Assembly: GCF_038502225.1 (NCBI RefSeq) | Contig: NC_091293.1 | Span: forward strand, 8,984,173-9,048,172 | Direction: 5' to 3' | DNA from: Cherax quadricarinatus | Lineage: Eukaryota > Arthropoda > Malacostraca > Decapoda > Parastacidae | Length of the DNA stretch: 64,000 nucleotides | Shown here: in pieces, positions 26,134-37,017 of the stretch | Layout of the letters: the number at the start of each line of letters is the position of its first letter | Numbering within the stretch: the stretch's first letter is position 1 | The notes under the pieces: generated by a model | The model's input: only the letters and a program-made list of their open reading frames with translations | The model's database searches: none | Told to the model about the DNA's origin: nothing | Made by a program: the position numbers and the translations under genes

Positions 26134-26276
26134 GTTGGAGAAAATAAAGTTTCCACCAACCAACGCTAGGGGCAGCTCAATCAGGTAAACTGCGCAAAAC
26201 AAACTCAAACAGGAGCGTCTGCGCAGCTCGTCCACACGGCTTGGAGGCGATGAGGACAATGAGATAGCCTGAAAAT

Positions 26277-26327
26277 GAGGGTGTGTACATGCGCCGAATA
26301 AAGGTTACGTACTCTTTGCATGCCACA
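26277..26327 (-). repeat. 5' LTR of the Gmr1-like element, right portion
   Basis: The 51 bp after the second Tx1-A target duplication complete the LTR (GAGGGTGTGTACATGCGCCG to GCATGCCACA) and are followed by the Gypsy target duplication GTGGG. Confidence 0.9.
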
Positions 26328-27620
26328 GTGGGTTACGATTGGGGAAAGGATAGAGTTCCCATAGGGGGTTGCTGTATGGTTGGGGTTTGTGGTGTTCTGG
26401 GTGGGGACAGAGGGATCAGTGTGTGAGTGTCAGTTTAGATTGCTCAGTTGCCTTGGGGTTGTTGCAGTTGCAGTCCTTCTGTGGGTGTTTCTGGAGGGTG
26501 TGTTTGCCCTTCCACCTGCATCTGGGTTCTTCTGCCCATCTTTGTTATTTATTCTCGTTCTTCCTTTCATTTTTGTACTCTCTCTTTCAGTATCAACCTT
26601 TCCTCTTGTGTTCTGTCTTGATCGAGGAACACACTCTGGTACTCTTGTTTGTCTCTCAGTTGTGCTTTCTACTGTAGAATCATGGTTTGAGTTGATTCTG
26701 CCTTGAAAATTACTTTGAGAAACCACTTCCATCCCCTTGCAAACCACCCAATTCTCGGAAAATTTGCCACCTGATTCATATCGCCCCCACCTATTGCTTT
26801 CATGATACCTTCAATCACTTTTTTCTCCTCCTGCTTCCTTTCATCACAAGTTTCCCCTTCAACTTCCTGGAGCCCATGGATAAAAACTGATCTCGCCCTT
26901 TCCTCCTCCCACTGTGTCTTCCATTGTGTCCTCTGAGGTGTTTTAGTTTTTTCCATTGGAGTTTTCCTTCCTTCAAGCCCTTCCCTGACTGAGGCCCCTA
27001 TGCTCAGTGGACTGTCTTTCCTGCTCAGCTGTTTCTGGCCCCTGCAGATGTCTGTTAGAGTCTTTGCATATGTCATAGCCTCTTCATTGTCTTGAGACAA
27101 TGAAGAGGCTATGACATTTGCTCCTACTGTGCTCCTCGTCTTTGCCTTGGCCCCATGTGGGTCTGATAGGGCCCTTGTATGCAGTATAGCATCTATGCTC
27201 CCTCCAGTCCCCTTGTCTGTGCCTGGTGCAGAAGTTCCTGATGTTATGTTTGTACTGTCATTTTTCTCTTTAAACTGTTTCAGGTTTCACAGTTCCTCTT
27301 CTAAGCACTGTATCTTAGTTTCTGCTACTATGGCTTGTTGCTCCCACTTCCTGCTCTCTGCAGCTATCCTCTCCTCTGTTTTCCTGCCAAGCTCTTCTAG
27401 TTTCTTTCCCCAGACTTCCTCACTTTTTTTGAGCTCTGCTTCCCAATCTTCCCTCCCAGGTTCCACCAGACCCCTGGTTCTCGGCGTTCTTTGGAAACCC
27501 ATTGAACCCCAGAACAAGCCTGTGAGCTTTTGAGTGGGTGTTTGTGAGAGCTGGGTGTTGTAGGGAGGGGAAGGGGGGAGGCAGGTCAGGGAAGAGAAGG
27601 ACATGAGGTGGGAGGGGGGA
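26328..27620 (-). pseudogene. CR1 ORF1 protein, broken
   Basis: Minus-strand frame from about 27,604. Likely ATG at 27,500-27,502 (MGFQRTPRTRGLVEPG). A long charged coiled coil follows (WEAELKKSEEVWGKKLEELG, ETKIQCLEEEL), then an in-frame TGA at 27,284-27,286, then SQDNEEAMTYAKTLTDICRG and ARSVFIHGLQEVEGETCDER to KVIFKAESTQTMIL, a layout I associate with CR1 ORF1 RNA-binding domains. A frameshift near 26,690 precedes a hydrophilic tail (VPECVPRSRQNTRGK) running to the Gypsy insertion. A 23-bp-arm palindrome lies within it. The 5' side abuts (TG)n, as do the other CR1 pieces here. Confidence 0.7.
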
Positions 27621-27972
<352 letters not shown>

Positions 27973-28521
27973 TACTTACCTAATTATGGTTGAAGGGGTC
28001 GAGACTCAGCTCCTGGCCCCACCTCTTCACTGATCGCTACTAGGTCCTCTCCCTCTCTGCTCCCTGAGATTTGTCGCACCTATTCTTAAAACTATGTATG
28101 GTTCCTGCCTCCACTACTTCACTTGCTAGGCTATTCAACTTCCTGACGACTCTATGACTGAAGAAATACTTCCTAACGTCCCTGTGACCAGTTGTGACCC
28201 CTTGTTTCTGTGTCCCCTCTGTGGAACATCCTGTCTCTGTCCATCTTGTCTATTCCCTGCAGTATCTTGTATGTCGTTATCATGTCTCCCCTGACCTTTC
28301 TGTCCTCCAGTGTCGTCAGTCCGATTTCCCTCAACCTTTCGTTGTACGACATTCCCCTGAGCTCTGGGACTAGCCTTGTTGCAAACCTTTGTACTTTCTC
28401 TAACTTCTTGACGTGCTTGACCAGGTGTGGGTTCCAGACTGGTGCTGCATACTCCAGTATGGGCCTAACATACACAGTGTACAGTGTCTTGAACGATTCC
28501 TTATTAAGGTCTCGGAACGCT
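27973..28521 (-). mobile_element. CR1-A copy 2, 3' part
   Basis: 3' tail (AATTAGGTAAGTA form), 3' UTR and the RT thumb and C-terminus (TVYVRPILEYAAPVWNPHLV, YNERLREIGLTTLEDRKVR) with a small deletion near 28,190 that breaks the frame after RGHNW. It stops at GGAACGCT (28,514-28,521), where Tx1-B begins, and resumes at 38,399 after a loss of about 250 bp relative to CR1-A copy 1. Confidence 0.88.
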
Positions 28522-28545
28522 ATTTTTTTTTTTTTTTTTTTTATA

Positions 28546-29686
28546 TTTTTATTTAAAACACAATACATTAAATAGATAAAAGAACACAGTTTCAGTTCTT
28601 ACTCAAAATTATAAATCTCATTGTCTAAATGAACACAGACGATTAACGTTGTTTTGTCACAACTGTCCCTCATCCCATATACATTACATCCAATGTAACT
28701 ATGTTAAGTAAGATTACACAAGATAACATAACAATATTCATCATTATTATTATAACCAAGGAAAACCCAAACCTACAATCTGCATTATTTTTTCCACTTT
28801 GTTATTTATATATTATTAATCCACATAATCTTCAAACCCTCCTTTACAATACTCATTATTGCCAGTGCCGACACAGCTGACACTTCTACCCCCCCCCCCG
28901 TATGTACAGTCCCCATTCTAAATAACATACATTAATTTCCCTAATGAATGGTCATTGAAAACAATTTCTACTAAAATAACCCAACCCAGCAGACTTCCAA
29001 ACAAAAACAGTCAGGGTCATTATAAGACATGTAGGAACGAGTCCTGCAATCATATATGTATACATATACGCATGCATATACACATACGTGTATGTGCACT
29101 TATTCATAAGAACAAACTAAATCATACATAGAAATAAATCGCTAAATGACTTGTCTGCAAATAAACTAAATATTACAATCTATGATAGAACTATACCAAA
29201 GACATTGGTTCCCCCAAACCCCCTACACATACACAAAGTTAATATTACTGATTAACACTCAATATATAATAGGACCTTCCATACAAAATAAGGGTATATA
29301 TAAACCCCATCAATTACTTATATATTTTCGTACATAGTGCATAATGTACATATTCAATACAATAAAAAAAAAAGAGGTGTATGACAAGGCTGAATCTATC
29401 TTCAGATTAAAAATATATAAGACATAACCTCACATTATACATATAAATATAAACCTCCTATATAATGATTCTTATAACAATAAGGGAAAAAACCGAAAAT
29501 CACATACAACTTTTGACTCTATGATTTTACAAAAATTCATAAGGTCTACATACCCAGGAGCCCCCAACGGCTCCCTACAATAAACTTTACCCACATCAAC
29601 CACCGTGCAAACCAATCAACCATACCTCACCAGGCTTCCAATCACACCAAGAGGGCGCACCACTGAAGAGACCAACCCCTTGCCTC
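28546..29686 (-). other. Tx1-B 3' UTR
   Basis: AT-rich, non-coding, without a gene or a clear tandem array. Contains a TATATGTATACATATACGCA-like tract near 29,055. Confidence 0.75.
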
Positions 29687-30867
29687 TCACCCCATACTCA
29701 AACGGAGTAGACGTTCAACAGTAAGTTCACGATATCCCTCCGAAAAACTAATTACCCACCTTCCCCCATATAATTGTTTGTTCCTACATGCTGTCCTATA
29801 AAAACTCGCCGCCAACGCTTTTATCCTAATGTTCCCCTCCACCTCCCTCATCCCCCAAGAAACATACAAGTAATCAACTATTACATATCTGATAGCCCTT
29901 CCCACCTCTTTGGGTACCCCTCCCATATCTAACATTAAAGCCCTAAGGGGTGATATCTTTCCCCCCCCAATAAAAAGAAAACCCTCTTCAACCACAATCT
30001 TACCACCTCCAATGCAGAACAAAAATATACTACATGAAAAGCCGTTTCAACTTCCCCACAAAAAGCGCATGACGCCTCTTTCACAAAACCCATTCGTCTT
30101 AGCACCTCTTTCGATGCTAACGTCCCCATAAGAAATCTATATACTAATTCCCTCGCTCTTGCCGGTATTCTTAATTTACTAAATTCCACCCATATCACTC
30201 TCCAATCATATGTGGGATACACTGCCATCCCTTGCATTAATTCCTGACGACGGCCCACACCCACTAACCGTTTTACCTTGAGTTTTTTAACATTGCATAC
30301 CTTTAACATAAACCGCAACATGTCTTCACACTCCACTAAGTCCCTGCCACCCCACCATTTGCGGATATCCCCCATCACCTCCCCCACCCGAAGACCCCTT
30401 TCCCCCGCTGCCCGAATATACCTCTGCTTCACATATAGCGCCTTCACCCTAGACCCTAATGCAATCAATCCCAGTCCTCCCTGCCTTACCGCAGTCATTA
30501 CTACATCTTTGCCCAACCACGCCCTCCCATAGCCCCACACATACCTTAAGACCCTTCTTTGCATTTCCATAATATCCTGACTTCTTAAGGGGTAAATTTC
30601 CGCCACTCCCCACACCTTACTATAAATCAGCGTATTTACCACCACAACCCTTTGATGCAAGGTTACATCCCCGGCCCTTAGACTCCTGAGCCTACTCAAA
30701 GCTCTGTCCATTACCATTTCTGAATTAACCCTCCTGCTCTCCTGTGCATCTGCCAAAAACAAAATCCCACAAATCTTTAGCCTATCTACAGTTATCCAAC
30801 CAAACTCCTCCCCCAAGGTCCCTCCTACCCAAGCGCCTACCTCCAACAACCGTGATTTCTGCTTATT
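29687..30867 (-). pseudogene. Tx1-B ORF2 C-terminal part
   Basis: From RLLEVGAWVGGTLGEEFGWI through LHQRVVVVNTLIYSKVWGVA and RQGGLGLIAL to the zinc cluster CAFCGEVETAFHVVYFC. A shift near 29,950 in a C-rich run moves the frame before SPLRALMLDMGGVPKEVGRA, which continues to the stop at 29,687. It is continuous with the palm part at 34,882-35,001 once Tx1-C is set aside. Confidence 0.85.
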
Positions 30868-31199
30868 TTTTTTTTTTTATATTTTATTTAAAAACAACAT
30901 ACACATGATACAAGCCGACAATTAGCAAATCCAAAACCGTGACAGACAATGTCAGTACACACACAATAAACAAAAAAAACCATTTTAACATATTGATATA
31001 ACGAAATTCTACCGTAAGAACCAACCCGTTTACGGGGAAACATACCGACTACAAAACGGAACGTCGGAGTCATAAAATATGTAGGAATAAGTCCTATAAT
31101 CATGTATATATGTATATAAGACACACATGCATATATATACATACATAGAGTGCACATATGTTCTTACAGCACAGACTGGATTATACTAGAACAAACACT

Positions 31200-33475
31200 G
31201 CTCTCCTGTACATCTGCTAAATACAAAATCCCACAAATCTTTAGCCTATTTACAGTTATCCATCCAAACTCCTCCCCCAAGGTACCTCTTCCCCCAAGGT
31301 ACCTCCTACCCAATTGCCTACCTCCAGCAACCGTGATTTCTGCTTATTAACTCTCATCCCAGTTGCATTCCCAAAAATCTCAATTACCCTTCCCACTTTA
31401 CTTAAATCTTCTATCTCATTAAGTAAAACAGTTGTATCATCTACATAACCAACAATATTCCCACAAAATCCACCTCTCTCCCCCATCCTTCCCATCCCAC
31501 CATCAACCAGAACATAGAAAGGATTCTGCATACATGCAAAGAGTATTTGGGAGAGTGGACACCCCTGCCTTAAACCCCTCCCCATGCTTACTGAACTACC
31601 CAACCTACCATTTACCTGTACTCTCATCGATGCATTCTCATACAATGTCCTCACCCATCCAACCACCCTCCCTCCAAAACCCATTCTCACCATACTCTCA
31701 AACAAAAATTCCCTATCCACATAATCATAAGCTTTCTCCCAATCCAGACCTAGAATACCTCCCTTACTACTACCCTCAAGGAAATCCCGAATACGTCCAT
31801 GACCTACCCGCATACTCCTCCCCGGGATACCAAATTGTCCCCCATGTATCACCGACCCCATGACCTTCTTCAGTCTATTACCCAAAATTTTCGCAAAAAC
31901 CTTGTAATCTGCGCACATCAAAGATATTGCTCGGTAAGCACTCAACTCTCTTCCCCCCCTCTTCTTTGGCACCAAAACTATGACACCCGTACTTTGCGAT
32001 GTGCCCAACTTCCCACTAGTTAACATATGATCCAATAGCCTAACAAAGCACTGCCTAATACACCCCCAATGTGCTCTATAAAAATCATTTGGTATACCGT
32101 CTATCCCTGGTGTTTTCCCGGTACTCATCCCGAAAACTGCCTCTTCCACCTCAACCTCACTTATACCAACCTCCAACCCCACTCTATCCTGCTCACTTAA
32201 AATGCTATGGAACCCCCCTTCAAAAATACCCTCCCAGGAACCCCCCTCCCTCCAACTCCATTTCTCCCTAAACCAACTATCTGCATAAAGACTCATACTT
32301 TCCGTATTGGATAGGACTCGACCCACTGGATACCCTCCCACCCCAGGGCTTGTCTCCAATTGTAGAATGGTGGTTACACTCTGTCGGTCCCTAAATTTAC
32401 GTAAAACAAACCCAGACGGCTTATCACCCCACAAAACATCCTCTAACCCCGCCCTAACCCTAATTGCATCAAACCTATCATTGTGTAATTCAGCGATCCT
32501 GCTCTGCAGACTGTCCATGTCATCCCTCCTACCACCTCCCCCAACATAACAATCTTGCAACTGTCCCTCCAGATAATTTTGCAACCCAAAACGCCACCTC
32601 GCCTCTTCTCGTCCCCTAACCTTAAAAAAATTCGCTATTCCCGGTTTTGCCTGCATTTCCCACCAATCTAACAGATCTATCTCCCTGTCCCTAGCCTCCC
32701 AAAAAGGCAACCACCAATCACTGAAAAAAGACCCCTCCCCCTCCTCCTTAAGAAGCCTTACATTTAATTTCCAGTACCCAGAATAAATACGCACCACTCC
32801 ATCCCACATCAAATCTGCTATTACCGCCCTGTGATCCGAAAACCCCACATCGAAGGTTTGCACCCTCACAACATCTATACCCTGCTTAATATAAATTCTG
32901 TCCAATCGTGCTTCATATCCCCTACGGACGAACGTGTGCTCCACTAGGTATCCCCCCCTCCCCACCACATCAACAACCCCAATATCTCGCAATACATCCC
33001 TCAGCACACTCAGCACACAACCCGCCCCTCTCGGTTCGACATCACCACTCCTAATCACACAATTCCAATCACCACCTATTACTGTTATAGCAGGCAAACC
33101 TCTCAAGTGATACAGCAATACCTCTCTGACAAAATCTACTTTTACCCTGGTATTGCTAGTTGCTGGCATGTAAACTCCTACAAAACTAGCTCGACTCTCA
33201 CCCCAGACACCATCCACCCTCACGACCCGCCCACCCCCCCCCCTCTTCCCAGCCGATGACACGCAAGGGGCTGGTCTCCTTTATCGCCACTGCTACCCCA
33301 CCTTTCAATTGCAAACCACTGGTAACATACATCCGATATCCTTTTAACCGCAACACACAACCAGCCCTATGATTATGCTCTTGCAAAAAGCAAATATCTA
33401 CATCAAACCGCCGTAAAAACCACTCCAACCAAACTTTCTTAACCTCAGTCTTAAGTCCATTGACATTAAGCATGA
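31200..33475 (-). pseudogene. Tx1-C ORF2 endonuclease and RT, truncated
   Basis: Starts at MLNVNGLKTEVKKVWLEWF (ATG near 33,473), only 14 nt after the ORF1 stop. The endonuclease shows LQEHNHRAG, GGDWNCVIRSGDVEPRGA and GFSDHRAVIADL; the RT shows GKTPGIDGIPNDFYRAHW, DWEKAYDYVDREFLFESM, GRGLRQGCPLSQILFACM and GYVDDTTVLL. A run of ten G at about 33,233-33,243 puts the first 80 codons out of frame with the rest. The C-terminus after VNKQKSRLLEVGN is lost by the internal deletion. Confidence 0.85.
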
Positions 33476-33487
33476 CACTTCTGAAAA

Positions 33488-34738
33488 TTATAGAAGGGGC
33501 GGCTTTCCCCTATGCCGCTGGGATTTACTCGCTGCACTTTTCACATTACGTATTCCCTTACCACTCGAGTTATCCTGTGCAGTCACCTCCCCCCTCCCTC
33601 TCCCACTGTGCAACTCAGGCGCACCTCTAGCACTATGTGGCATCGGCTCCACAACCGCTGCCCATGACTTCTTCCCCGGCCTCTGCCCCGGGGTAATAAC
33701 CTCGTCTATCTCTGATGCCGCAGTTCTTTTTCTAGAACTTCCACTTACACACATCTCACCCTCAGACGAATCCTCCTGGTGTACCTCCACGGCCACCACA
33801 CGCTCCAGCCTTTTCTTACTCAAGTCTTTCTCCACAATTTGTTGTCCCTCCAGCACTCCAACTTCACATAAACTGAGGACACCTTCTGCACCGGGCTCCT
33901 CCCCATCCAAAAAATCCTTGATCACATCTGCCAGTAAACCCTCCTGAGTCGAAGCTTCCTGGACAAAAGACTCCTCAGATAACACCTTCGACTCCCCCGA
34001 CTCCCCTGGGATAGTGACACACGTCTCCGCCTCCGCCACCTCCCGGTCGACCTCCTCGCTCCAGAGATCAGGCCTCCGGCCTCCTGAGGCAACAGAGCCA
34101 GGCACCAAATCACACGACTGTTGAATCACAATCGGCGTTTCCAGAATTCGAGGAGCCCGCCTCCTAGGACACTGGGCTGCCATGTGCTCATAAGAGCTAC
34201 ACAGACGACATGTTTTTCTCTGACCCGCATAGTACACATAAACCTGTGTTCTACAACCGGTCATCGTTACATAGGATGGTATAGGCCTTGTTAAAGACAT
34301 TTTAAGGGTGTAAGAACCTTCCGGCATTCCTTCATACGGACCATCCCTCCATACCCCCATGGTTGCAGAATGCACTGTCCCATAACTGCGAAAAAACTCC
34401 TGTAGTCCATACGCCGTGGCCTCGAAGGGTACATTCCGTACCTTCACCCATGTGAAGTACTTAGAAACATCATGTAACACAACATCCATCGCTGAATTCA
34501 CACTCATGCGTTGTTCCTGGTACTGCTCGACAATTCTTGTGTAGAAGCCGGCTCTTAGAAATTTCACGAAGATTCTTGTCAAACCATTAAGAGCGACGCC
34601 ATATAATTCCTCGTTGGGGATACCATATGTGTCCCTGATGATGTTAGGGAGAAGTACGTTCATCGTATCTCCACTTAACGTACCACGAACCAGCTCTATG
34701 CAGATAGTATTTACTCTCCGTACTGTATGTTCAGCCAT
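33488..34738 (-). CDS. Tx1-C ORF1 protein
   Basis: Open frame of 416 codons from the ATG at 34,736-34,738 (MAEHTVRRVNTICIELVRGT). Same plan as Tx1-A ORF1: RNA-binding-like region (YFTWVKVRNVPFEATAYGL), CCHC knuckle TCRLCSSYEHMAAQC, acidic middle (EEPGAEGVLSLCE) and basic tail (RKRTAASEIDEV, RPGKKSWAAV). It lacks the poly-Gln of Tx1-A. No stop or shift is visible. Confidence 0.87.
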   Translation of the reverse strand: MAEHTVRRVNTICIELVRGTLSGDTMNVLLPNIIRDTYGIPNEELYGVALNGLTRIFVKFLRAGFYTRIVEQYQEQRMSVNSAMDVVLHDVSKYFTWVKVRNVPFEATAYGLQEFFRSYGTVHSATMGVWRDGPYEGMPEGSYTLKMSLTRPIPSYVTMTGCRTQVYVYYAGQRKTCRLCSSYEHMAAQCPRRRAPRILETPIVIQQSCDLVPGSVASGGRRPDLWSEEVDREVAEAETCVTIPGESGESKVLSEESFVQEASTQEGLLADVIKDFLDGEEPGAEGVLSLCEVGVLEGQQIVEKDLSKKRLERVVAVEVHQEDSSEGEMCVSGSSRKRTAASEIDEVITPGQRPGKKSWAAVVEPMPHSARGAPELHSGRGRGEVTAQDNSSGKGIRNVKSAASKSQRHRGKPPLL

Positions 34739-34881
34739 TTTGATATCCCAAAATGAGCAGCGCACGTCCTCACTACTCAATGGTTGTTGATGTACTGTGG
34801 TAGCTCGCCTGAAAACAGCAGAGGGGTGCTGAGCACAACCGCACTCCACCGTAGTCAGGCAGCGAATGATTTCTGCTTATT

Positions 34882-37000
34882 AACTCTCATGCCAGTAGCA
34901 TTCCCAAAAATCTCAATTACCCTTCCCACTTTACTTAAATCTTCTATCTCATTAAGTAAAACAGTTGTATCATCTACATAACCAACAATATTCCCACAAA
35001 ATCATCCACTCACCCCCATCCTTCCCATCCCACCATTAACCAGAACATAGAAAGGATTCTGCATACATGCAAAGAGTATTTGGGAGAGTGGACACCCCTG
35101 CCTTAAACCCCTCCCCATGCTTACTGAACTACCCAACCTACCATTTACCTGTACTCTCATCGATGCATTCTCATACAATGTCCTCACCCATCCAACCACC
35201 CTCCCTCCAAAACCCATTCTCACCATACTCTCAAACAAAAATTCCCTATCCACATAATCATAAGCTTTCTCCCAATCCAGACCTACAATACCTCCCTTAC
35301 TTCTACCATCAAGGAAATCCCGAATACGTCCATGACCTACCCGCATACTCCTCCCCGGGATACCAAATTGTCCCCCATGTATCACCGACCCCATGACCTT
35401 CTTCAGTCTATTACCCAAAATTTTCGCAAAAACCTTGTAATCTGCGCACATCAAAGATATTGCTCGGTAAGCACTCAACTCTCTTCCCCCCCTCTTCTTT
35501 GGCACCAAAACTATGATACCCGTACTTTGCGATGTGCCCAACTTCCCACTAGTTAACATATGATCCAATAGCCTAACAAAGCACTGCCTAATACACCCCC
35601 AATGTGCTCTATAAAAATCATTTGGTATACCGTCTATCCCTGGTGTTTTCCCGGTACTCATCCCGAAAACTGCCTCTTCCACCTCAACCTCACTTATACC
35701 AACCTCCAACCCCACTCTATCCTGCTCACTTAAAACGCTATGGAAACCCCCTTCAAAAATACCCTCCCAGGAACCCCCCTCCCTCCAACTCCATTTCTCC
35801 CTAAACCAACTCTCTGCATAAAGACTCATACTTTCCGTATTGGATAGGACCCGACCCTCTGGATACCCTCCCACCCCAGGGCTTGTCTCCAATTGTAGAA
35901 TGGTGGTTACACTCTGTCGGTCCCTAAATTTACGTAAAACAAATCCAGACGGCTTATCACCCCACAAAACATCCTCTAACCCCGCCCTAACCCTAATTGC
36001 ATCAAACCTATCATTGTGTAATTCAGCGATCCTGCTCCGCAGACTGTCCATGTCATCCCTCCTACCACCTCCCCCAACATAACAATCTTGCAACTGTCCC
36101 TCCAGATAATTTTGCAACCCAAAACGCCACCTCGCCTCTTCTCGTCCCCTAACCTTAAAAAAATTCGCTATTCCCGGTTTTGCCTGCATTTCCCACCAAT
36201 CTAACAAATCTATCTCCCTGTCCCTAGCCTCCCAAAAAGGCAACCACCAATCACTGAAAAAAGACCCCTCCCCCTCCTCCTTAAGAAGCCTTACATTTAA
36301 TTTCCAGTATCCAGAATAAATACTCACCACTCCATCCCACATCAAATCTGCTATTACTGCCCTGTGATCCGAAAACCCCACATCGAAGGTTTGCACCCTC
36401 ACAACATCTATACCCTGCTTAATAAAAATTCTGTCCAATCGTGCTTCATATCCCCTACGGGCGAACGTGTGCTCCACTAGGTATCCCCCCCTCCCCACCA
36501 CATCAACAACCCCAATATCTCGCAATACATCTCTCAGCACACTCAGCACACAACCCGCCCCTCTCGGTTCGACATCACCACTCCTAATCACACAATTCCA
36601 ATCACCACCTATTACTGTTAAAGCAGGCAAACCTCTCAAGTGATACAGCAATACCTCTCTGACAAAATCTACTTTTACCCTGGTATTGCTAGTTGCTGGC
36701 ATGTAAACTCCTACAAAACTAGCTCGACTCTCCCCCCAGACACCATCCACCCTCACGACCCTCCCACCCCCCCTCTTCCCAGCCGATGACACGCAAGGGG
36801 CTGGTCTCCTTTATCGCCACTGCTACCCCACCTTTCAATTGCAAACCACTGGAAACATACATCCGATATCCTTTTAACCGCAACACACAACCAGCCCTAT
36901 GATTATGCTCTTGCAAAAAGCAAATATCTACATCAAACCGCCGTAAAATCCACTCCAACCAAACTTTCTTAACCTCAGTCTTAAGTCCATTGACATTAAG
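34882..37000 (-). pseudogene. Tx1-B ORF2 N-terminal part (endonuclease and RT)
   Basis: Matches Tx1-C ORF2 with a few differences. The initiator position reads GCA instead of ATG (VALNVNGLKTEVKK). A seven-G run at about 36,768 shifts frame inside the endonuclease exactly where Tx1-C also shifts. A second shift near 35,003 (GMGRMGVSG then stop) precedes the YVDD motif, which continues out of frame to the Tx1-C insertion site. Not functional. Confidence 0.85.
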
Positions 37001-37017
37001 TGCGACACTTCTGAAAA

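Larger units (their letters stand above)
20285..26260 (-). mobile_element. Tx1-A: near full-length L1/Tx1-group LINE inside the Gypsy LTR
   Basis: 5,976-bp minus-strand insertion with exact 16-bp target duplications GAGATAGCCTGAAAAT (20,269-20,284 and 26,261-26,276). From the 5' end at 26,260 it has a short 5' UTR, ORF1 with a CCHC knuckle, ORF2 with APE endonuclease and RT, and a 3' UTR of about 1.2 kb ending in TTTAAATAAAATATAAAAA, that is an AATAAA signal and an A tail at the very end. Tail and domain layout match Tx1-B and Tx1-C below. Both ORFs are open, so it is a candidate recently active copy. Confidence 0.93.
14378..26327 (-). mobile_element. Ty3/Gypsy LTR retrotransposon with Gmr1-like gene order
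   Basis: Minus-strand element with two matching LTRs (14,378-14,802 and 19,920-26,327, the latter split by Tx1-A). It is flanked by the 5-bp duplication GTGGG (14,373-14,377 and 26,328-26,332). Reading 5' to 3' the order is LTR, gag, protease, integrase, RT, RNase H, LTR. Integrase ahead of RT is the copia-like order described for the Gmr1 group of Gypsy elements and differs from ordinary Ty3/Gypsy. The coding region carries at least six frameshifts, stops or small deletions. Without Tx1-A the element would be about 6.0 kb. Confidence 0.9.
30868..34868 (-). mobile_element. Tx1-C: second L1/Tx1 copy inserted in Tx1-B, internally deleted
   Basis: Inserted in the ORF2 of Tx1-B with matching flanks ATTTCTGCTTATT (13-15 bp; 30,853-30,867 and 34,867-34,881). 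The A tail is at 30,868-30,880 followed by about 310 bp of 3' UTR. An internal deletion near 31,197 joins the 3' UTR directly to ORF2, removing the ORF2 C-terminus. A 19-bp duplication (CCCCCAAGGTACCTC block) sits at 31,273-31,310. It is nearly identical to Tx1-B in ORF1 and ORF2, so both transposed recently. Confidence 0.88.

Noticed and set aside
26369..26706. Hydrophobic plus-strand frames that look like membrane segments
   Set aside because: Antisense to the CR1 ORF1 tail, whose frame continues across the Gypsy insertion.
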